DNA from: Symbiodinium natans
Taxonomy: Eukaryota > Sar > Dinophyceae > Suessiales > Symbiodiniaceae
Direction of reading: 5' to 3'
Length of the DNA: 64,000 nt
Assembly: GCA_905221605.1 (NCBI GenBank)
Contig: CAJNDS010000138.1
Span: 1-64,000 of the forward strand
The notes under the pieces were generated by a model. It worked only from the letters and a program-made list of their open reading frames with translations, made no database searches and was not told the origin of the DNA. The position numbers and the translations under genes were made by a program. This document shows, piece after piece, positions 60,396-64,000 of the stretch (positions are counted from its first letter, which is position 1; each line of letters starts with the position of its first letter).

Positions 60396-60720
60396 ATGCG
60401 CGTGCGTGAATCACGGCCCTTTGCTCGCGAAAGCCTTCATGCTTTCGGCATTGCATGGAAATCCATGCCTCTGCTGATGGGCAGAGTCCATAACTTTCAT
60501 AACTGCCTAAGAGGAAGTTTGCATTGCATTGAGCCGACTTGGTGACCCGCATGTCCGGGGAAGCCTCTGGTTGCTTTTCGCACGGGATCTCTTCAACTGG
60601 TTTGCCGACTATTGCCTCGCGCCTGATACGTCAGAAGGGCAAAAGCCAAAAAACGGTTTCCAGTTTATGGCCCTGTTGTTCTGTTGGAGTGCTCACCGGT
60701 CCTGCAGCCTCGAGTGTTAG
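60396..60720 (+). CDS. Coding-like region with a frame change near 60,530
   Basis: ATG 60,396: MRVRESRPFARESLHAFGIA then WKSMPLLMGRVHNFHNCLRG, stop at 60,545. An overlapping frame from 60,529 reads RLGDPHVRGSLWLLFARDLF then NWFADYCLAPDTSEGQKPKN and GFQFMALLFCWSAHRSCSLE with TAG. Either two short ORFs or one protein broken by an indel. Family unknown. Confidence 0.45.
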
Positions 60721-60900
60721 AGCTTAGTTTTCTTTGCAGAACTGCCTGAATTCTTGCAAAGTTCTGCTTCGCAGCTACCTTTCCTTTTTATGGTCTCTTT
60801 TTTGCTGCAAAGTTCGTTATCCCCCAAGAAGGACCAATGGGGCTGGGGCTTTGAGGTTCCAGTTCGGGAGGGTACTTGAGATTTAGCTTGCGAATCGAGT

Positions 60901-60990
60901 CCCCCCCCCCCCCCCCCCGCCCGAGTCAGACAACCATGACCCTGAAACCCCAAGAAGACATATGCTAGACCACCCCCCCCCCCCCCCCCC
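60901..60990 (+). repeat. Two poly-C tracts
   Basis: C runs at 60,901-60,918 and 60,974-60,990 flank a 50-bp island. Confidence 0.95.
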
Positions 60991-61023
60991 GGGTAATACA
61001 AAGTTGAAACGCTTAAACCACTG

Positions 61024-61230
61024 ATGCCGAAGCCCGACATACAGCAAGACGAGCCCTCGGAAGCAAGACTTCAAGAAGCTCACTGCAGGGTTCTCCAAAG
61101 AATTAAGGCTTATTCCTTCTGCAGAGGGTTTGGGCTTATCACAGAGCACTGGGATCCAGGCGTGAATGGGGGAAGGGAAGGGGGGGGGGGGTGTGGGCAG
61201 GGGCAGAGTGGGTCGCCGCTCAACCCATAA
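61024..61230 (+). CDS. ORF with ATG, 68 codons
   Basis: Reads MPKPDIQQDEPSEARLQEAH then CRVLQRIKAYSFCRGFGLIT and EHWDPGVNGG before a G-rich run. Product unknown. Confidence 0.4.
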   Translation: MPKPDIQQDEPSEARLQEAHCRVLQRIKAYSFCRGFGLITEHWDPGVNGGREGGGGCGQGQSGSPLNP

Positions 61231-61615
61231 TGGGTTTTTTTGTTTGCTTACTAGTATGATAAATGAAATACTAGTTACTAGTTTTATATCATATCATACG
61301 CCCTAAGCCCTACGGCCTCTGGTTTCGAGTCCTGTGCTTGGAAGATGCACAGGTTGCTTCGCTCTTTGGAACACCCTGACCCTCCTTGTCTTCTGGGCCA
61401 CCTTTGTGGTCGAGCCGCTTTGACGCTTAACCTCCGGTTCTTAGAAAGAAAGGTTGGGGGGGGGGGGGAGGGTGGGGGAGGTGATGGAAAAACTAGGTCT
61501 TAAAGGGGTGAGGGGGTTCATGCAAGAAAGGGTCTTAAGAACTCAGTAACTGGGGATCCCAGGGTTGATGGTTTAGGGCTCAGGCTCAAAAGGGTTTAGG
61601 GTCTAGGGTTGCCAC

Positions 61616-61768
61616 CAAGAACCCTACAACTTGGGTGCTGTCTCGTGCCGGGTTTCGGGCTCAGGCAAACGGATAGAGATGTTAGAGGTTGAGTTGATGC
61701 CACAGAAGGTGCTTGTTTCCGATGTTTCCTTGGGTCGCACTCGATGCGATGTTCACGAGATGGCATGA
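61616..61768 (+). CDS. Terminal exon-like region
   Basis: Reads LGAVSCRVSGSGKRIEMLEV then ELMPQKVLVSDVSLGRTRCD and VHEMA with TGA. Family unknown. Confidence 0.45.
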   Translation, partial: QEPYNLGAVSCRVSGSGKRIEMLEVELMPQKVLVSDVSLGRTRCDVHEMA

Positions 61769-61954
61769 TGAGACAGGGTCTGGGTGAGTCCTCGAAGAGA
61801 CTGAGGCCCTAAGCAAGCCACTTCAGAAGCGCGAAGCACAAAGGGTGGGGGTATCCATTAAAGCCCCATGAGCTTTGTGAATCATGAACTAAACCCTAAA
61901 CCCTAAAGTCCCGCAAGAAGCCCTCTAATTTCAGCCTCCAGATTTTAGCGCTCC

Positions 61955-62143
61955 ATGCGCCAAGGGGGCCGGATGGAAGGCCTCTTGCCTGGATATGCCT
62001 TAGCCATAGACTCAAATTCTACAGGGTCTGGGCTGCAGGGTTTAGGGTCAGCGTTTTGCGGGATCACATGGGGCCCATGGGGCTTTCTGGGACTATCGAT
62101 TGTTTCCGGGCCTGAGCTGAACTGTCGACGTCGGGCCAGCTGA
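61955..62143 (+). CDS. ORF with ATG, 62 codons
   Basis: Reads MRQGGRMEGLLPGYALAIDS then NSTGSG; the middle crosses a TTTAGGG-like piece and ends SGPELNCRRRAS. Moderate composition. Confidence 0.35.
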   Translation: MRQGGRMEGLLPGYALAIDSNSTGSGLQGLGSAFCGITWGPWGFLGLSIVSGPELNCRRRAS

Positions 62144-62194
62144 AGCCCTAAGGCCGCGAAGGGTTAGGGTCGTTTAGGTTCATGAAGACTCTAT

Positions 62195-62515
62195 TTGGGG
62201 GTTTTGGGCTGGGTTAAGGGTAGCCTTGCCGGTTGGTCGATAAATATGTCGCGCGGTCCTATGCTGCGATCTGCATCTTGCGATGATTCCTGGGTCAGGA
62301 TTCGGGATCCCGCACCGGACGTGCGCACATCCGAAGGATTCACTCGGGCGTACATAGGTTTAGAGACGAGGGCTCCACGCCTTTCCATACGCCTACGCTT
62401 TGAACCGCTTGACCGCTTAAATCGACCTCTTACCCCACCCGAAGTTAGAGCAACCGTTCTTTTCTTGGTAGCCCAGTGGTACCCTTTTCCCCTTTTTTGG
62501 TTCAAGGTTCGATGA
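62195..62515 (+). CDS. 106-codon ORF, strand uncertain
   Basis: Plus frame reads SWVRIRDPAPDVRTSEGFTR then AYIGLETRAPRLSIRLRFEP and ends QWYPFPLFWFKVR. The minus strand is open over the same span (62,526-62,191), with a basic start. The base composition differs from its neighbours and it lies beside a family-7 hairpin. I could not assign it. Confidence 0.35.
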   Translation: MGVLGWVKGSLAGWSINMSRGPMLRSASCDDSWVRIRDPAPDVRTSEGFTRAYIGLETRAPRLSIRLRFEPLDRLNRPLTPPEVRATVLFLVAQWYPFPLFWFKVR

Positions 62516-62622
62516 TACAGTAACAAACCCCAAAACGGGGTGCCCTTACAATGTCATTACTGGGCTAAGGCGAAGAGGATCTGCTTGAGGAAGCAAGGCT
62601 TGAAAGGAGGCCAACCCTGAAC

Positions 62623-62683
62623 CCAAATCTGACACTCAAGACTGTCACAGCTGGAGTCTGTAGAGCTCACAGTGAATCAAAAG
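62623..62683 (+). CDS. Exon-like fragment with GTGAGG donor
   Basis: Reads PNLTLKTVTAGVCRAHSESK plus G, then GTGAGGGC at 62,684. Confidence 0.4.
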
Positions 62684-62765
62684 GTGAGGGCTTAGGAGGC
62701 TTCAAGAGTTTAGGTTTTGCGAGATTGGCCGGAGCCCAGTCGTCAAAAGGCTTTAGGGTTTAAGG

Positions 62766-62900
62766 TTGAGGGAAGAGAGGACTTAGGCATTTAGTCTCCA
62801 GTGCTTCTTCAGGTGCTTGGCTTTCGGAGCTCCTCAAACAAAACTGTGTGCCACCACAGTACACTCCGAAGATGACAGCCCGCCAGACAGACGTAGAGTT
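62766..62900 (-). CDS. Minus-strand exon-like fragment
   Basis: Reads VWRAVIFGVYCGGTQFCLRS then SESQAPEEALETKCLSPLFP and QP with a stop. Upstream on the minus strand is the TA-rich element. Product unknown. Confidence 0.4.
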
Positions 62901-62903
62901 GGA

Positions 62904-63049
62904 TAGCAGGGAATGGGGGAATGAGGGCCTTATATATAAACAAAAATATATATATATATATATTATAATATATATATATATATATATATAGATAATACCC
63001 TTCAAAGGATTATGTAGGGTACCGCATTCCCCCATTCCCTACTAGCCAA
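62904..63049. mobile_element. Inverted-repeat element with TA core
   Basis: AGCAGGGAATGGGGGAATGA at the left and GCATTCCCCCATTCCCTACT at the right are inverse, enclosing TA runs at about 62,945-62,990. Confidence 0.6.
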
Positions 63050-63437
63050 CAGTAAGCAGAAGGTTCCCCCACTGCATGCATATTGTCTACTGGCTCTTCA
63101 TTGTTTCCGTGGTCCTCGGCCGCTCGGCCCTGCAGCCAAGCGGGGATTTGAATTGCGGGCCCTGTTCTTGCACGCTAAAGGGGTTTAGGGTTTAGGGTTT
63201 GGGGTTTAGGGCTACTAGGACCCGGAGTAGGCCCTGATTTCCTGGGTTGGGGTTCCCTTATAATCCCACTGAAAAAAACATGGCCCGTGAAAGGACCCTT
63301 AATTTGGGAAATTGCCACATCGTGACTGGGGTTGGGTTGGAATTTTACGGCTCTATGGGCCCGGATCTCTATTTTAACCCCCATACAACCTTCCACCCCG
63401 GCCTAAACCCTAAACCCTAAACCCTCAAATTGTAAAT

Positions 63438-63584
63438 GCAAGCCGCCGGTTTGGCTTCAGGTTGGGCGCTGGTGATTCCTTGGTTTCAGGGCACATGGAG
63501 CTATCGATACTGGTATGCCTCTTGGCTTTCCAGGCAGGCCTGTCGAATCATGGTTTAGGGCCAAAGTGCCTGACGGCCCTATGA
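63438..63584 (+). CDS. Coding-like region with a signal-peptide-like stretch
   Basis: Reads ASRRFGFRLGAGDSLVSGHM then ELSILVCLLAFQAGLSNHGL and GPKCLTAL with TGA. From the internal ATG the start MELSILVCLLAFQAG resembles a signal peptide. Product unknown. Confidence 0.4.
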   Translation, partial: ASRRFGFRLGAGDSLVSGHMELSILVCLLAFQAGLSNHGLGPKCLTAL

Positions 63585-63623
63585 ATATCATGAATCCTAG
63601 GAATCTTAAACCAGAAACCCTAA

Positions 63624-63935
63624 GCCGAATGGGGGCCTTATTCTTCGCACGGGGAGCCTCCCTTTAAATGCACAGAGTGTGGCATTCTCGGGGGTCTTGC
63701 TGCCACTGACATCTGCCCTGGGTGTGCCGATGTTGCTGACAGCATGATGGGACTCAACCTAGAAGACTCTCCAGGCCCCACCGCGACATTGAAATCCTTA
63801 AGCCAAACATCACCTGTTGAAGCCTTTTGCCGGGTTCGGGGTTTTAGACTTAAGGAAGCACATATGAGGCCCAGCAGCAAAAGCAAGGGTTTAGTCCTGA
63901 CCGGGCCGCGACACCCGAAGGCCCAACCATACTAG
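63624..63935 (+). CDS. Zinc-ribbon-like protein fragment, 103 codons
   Basis: Open from 63,624 without an early ATG. Reads AEWGPYSSHGEPPFKCTECG then ILGGLAATDICPGCADVADS and MMGLNLEDSPGPTATLKSLS, ending GPRHPKAQPY and a stop at 63,933. CxxCG, 11 residues, then CPxC is the spacing of a small zinc ribbon. A charged C-terminal half follows. The minus-strand frame over the same bases is a shadow. Likely a terminal exon. Confidence 0.55.
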   Translation, partial: AEWGPYSSHGEPPFKCTECGILGGLAATDICPGCADVADSMMGLNLEDSPGPTATLKSLSQTSPVEAFCRVRGFRLKEAHMRPSSKSKGLVLTGPRHPKAQPY

Positions 63936-64000
63936 AGTTGAGGGAAGCTACCTTAACTTGTGGTGGTGGGGGGGGGGCTTGATGATAGACACCAAAGCCC

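Noticed and set aside
63125-63170. tRNA T-arm-like sequence (TTCAAATCCCC on the minus strand)
   Set aside because: No acceptor stem, D arm or anticodon arm could be placed around it.

Overview
The window looks like the end of a nuclear chromosome from a eukaryotic alga with a plant-type telomere repeat. The first 33 bases are C-strand CCCTAAA repeats. About 12 kb of subtelomeric satellites follow. After that comes about 50 kb in which short exon-like islands alternate with tracts of TTTAGGG/CCCTAAA. A dinoflagellate is my best guess. The reasons are the TTTAGGG repeat, many small introns whose ends are inverted-repeat elements (introners), exon islands mostly on one strand, a decayed LINE reverse-transcriptase tail, and an SRLWCA-type peptide that I recall as common in dinoflagellate predicted proteins. 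I could not run any search, so this is inference.

Layout. 1-2,240: telomeric and degenerate telomeric repeats with two coding-like scraps. 2,248-5,288 and 7,461-9,570: one subtelomeric satellite built from three modules and arranged in a higher-order repeat of about 655 bp. 5,289-7,460: an AT-rich element with terminal inverted repeats, inserted in a TA microsatellite of that satellite. The matching unoccupied site is present at 8,716-8,731 and a copy of one end at 53,359. 9,571-9,948: a GATGATGGGG minisatellite. 9,958-12,620: an AT-rich satellite with a GC-rich hairpin core spaced about 234 or 324 bp. 12.6-64 kb: exon islands, telomere-repeat tracts and small inverted-repeat elements. 20.5-21.7 kb: a 12-mer satellite that can fold into cruciforms. 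33.9-34.66 kb: the LINE fragment.

Most open frames in the window are translations of repeats (for example GFRVQGSGFRV, KILKIFKILK, IYIYIY). The credible coding content lies in frames that often lack an ATG and sit between repeat tracts. Several neighbouring islands join in phase when the piece between them is removed as a GT...AG intron: 19.4-19.8, 22.2-22.4, 38.4-38.5, 42.5-42.75, 44.5-45.1, 55.7-56.3 and 58.95-59.2 kb. In these cases the removed piece is either a small inverted-repeat element or a block of telomere repeats. The central proposal is therefore that telomere-repeat DNA and small inverted-repeat transposons serve as introns here.

No complete gene with a confidently known function was found. 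The most recognisable products are the LINE C-terminal fragment, a zinc-ribbon-like protein at 63,624-63,935 and the three-exon gene at 55,679-56,279. No tRNA, rRNA or CRISPR array was found.
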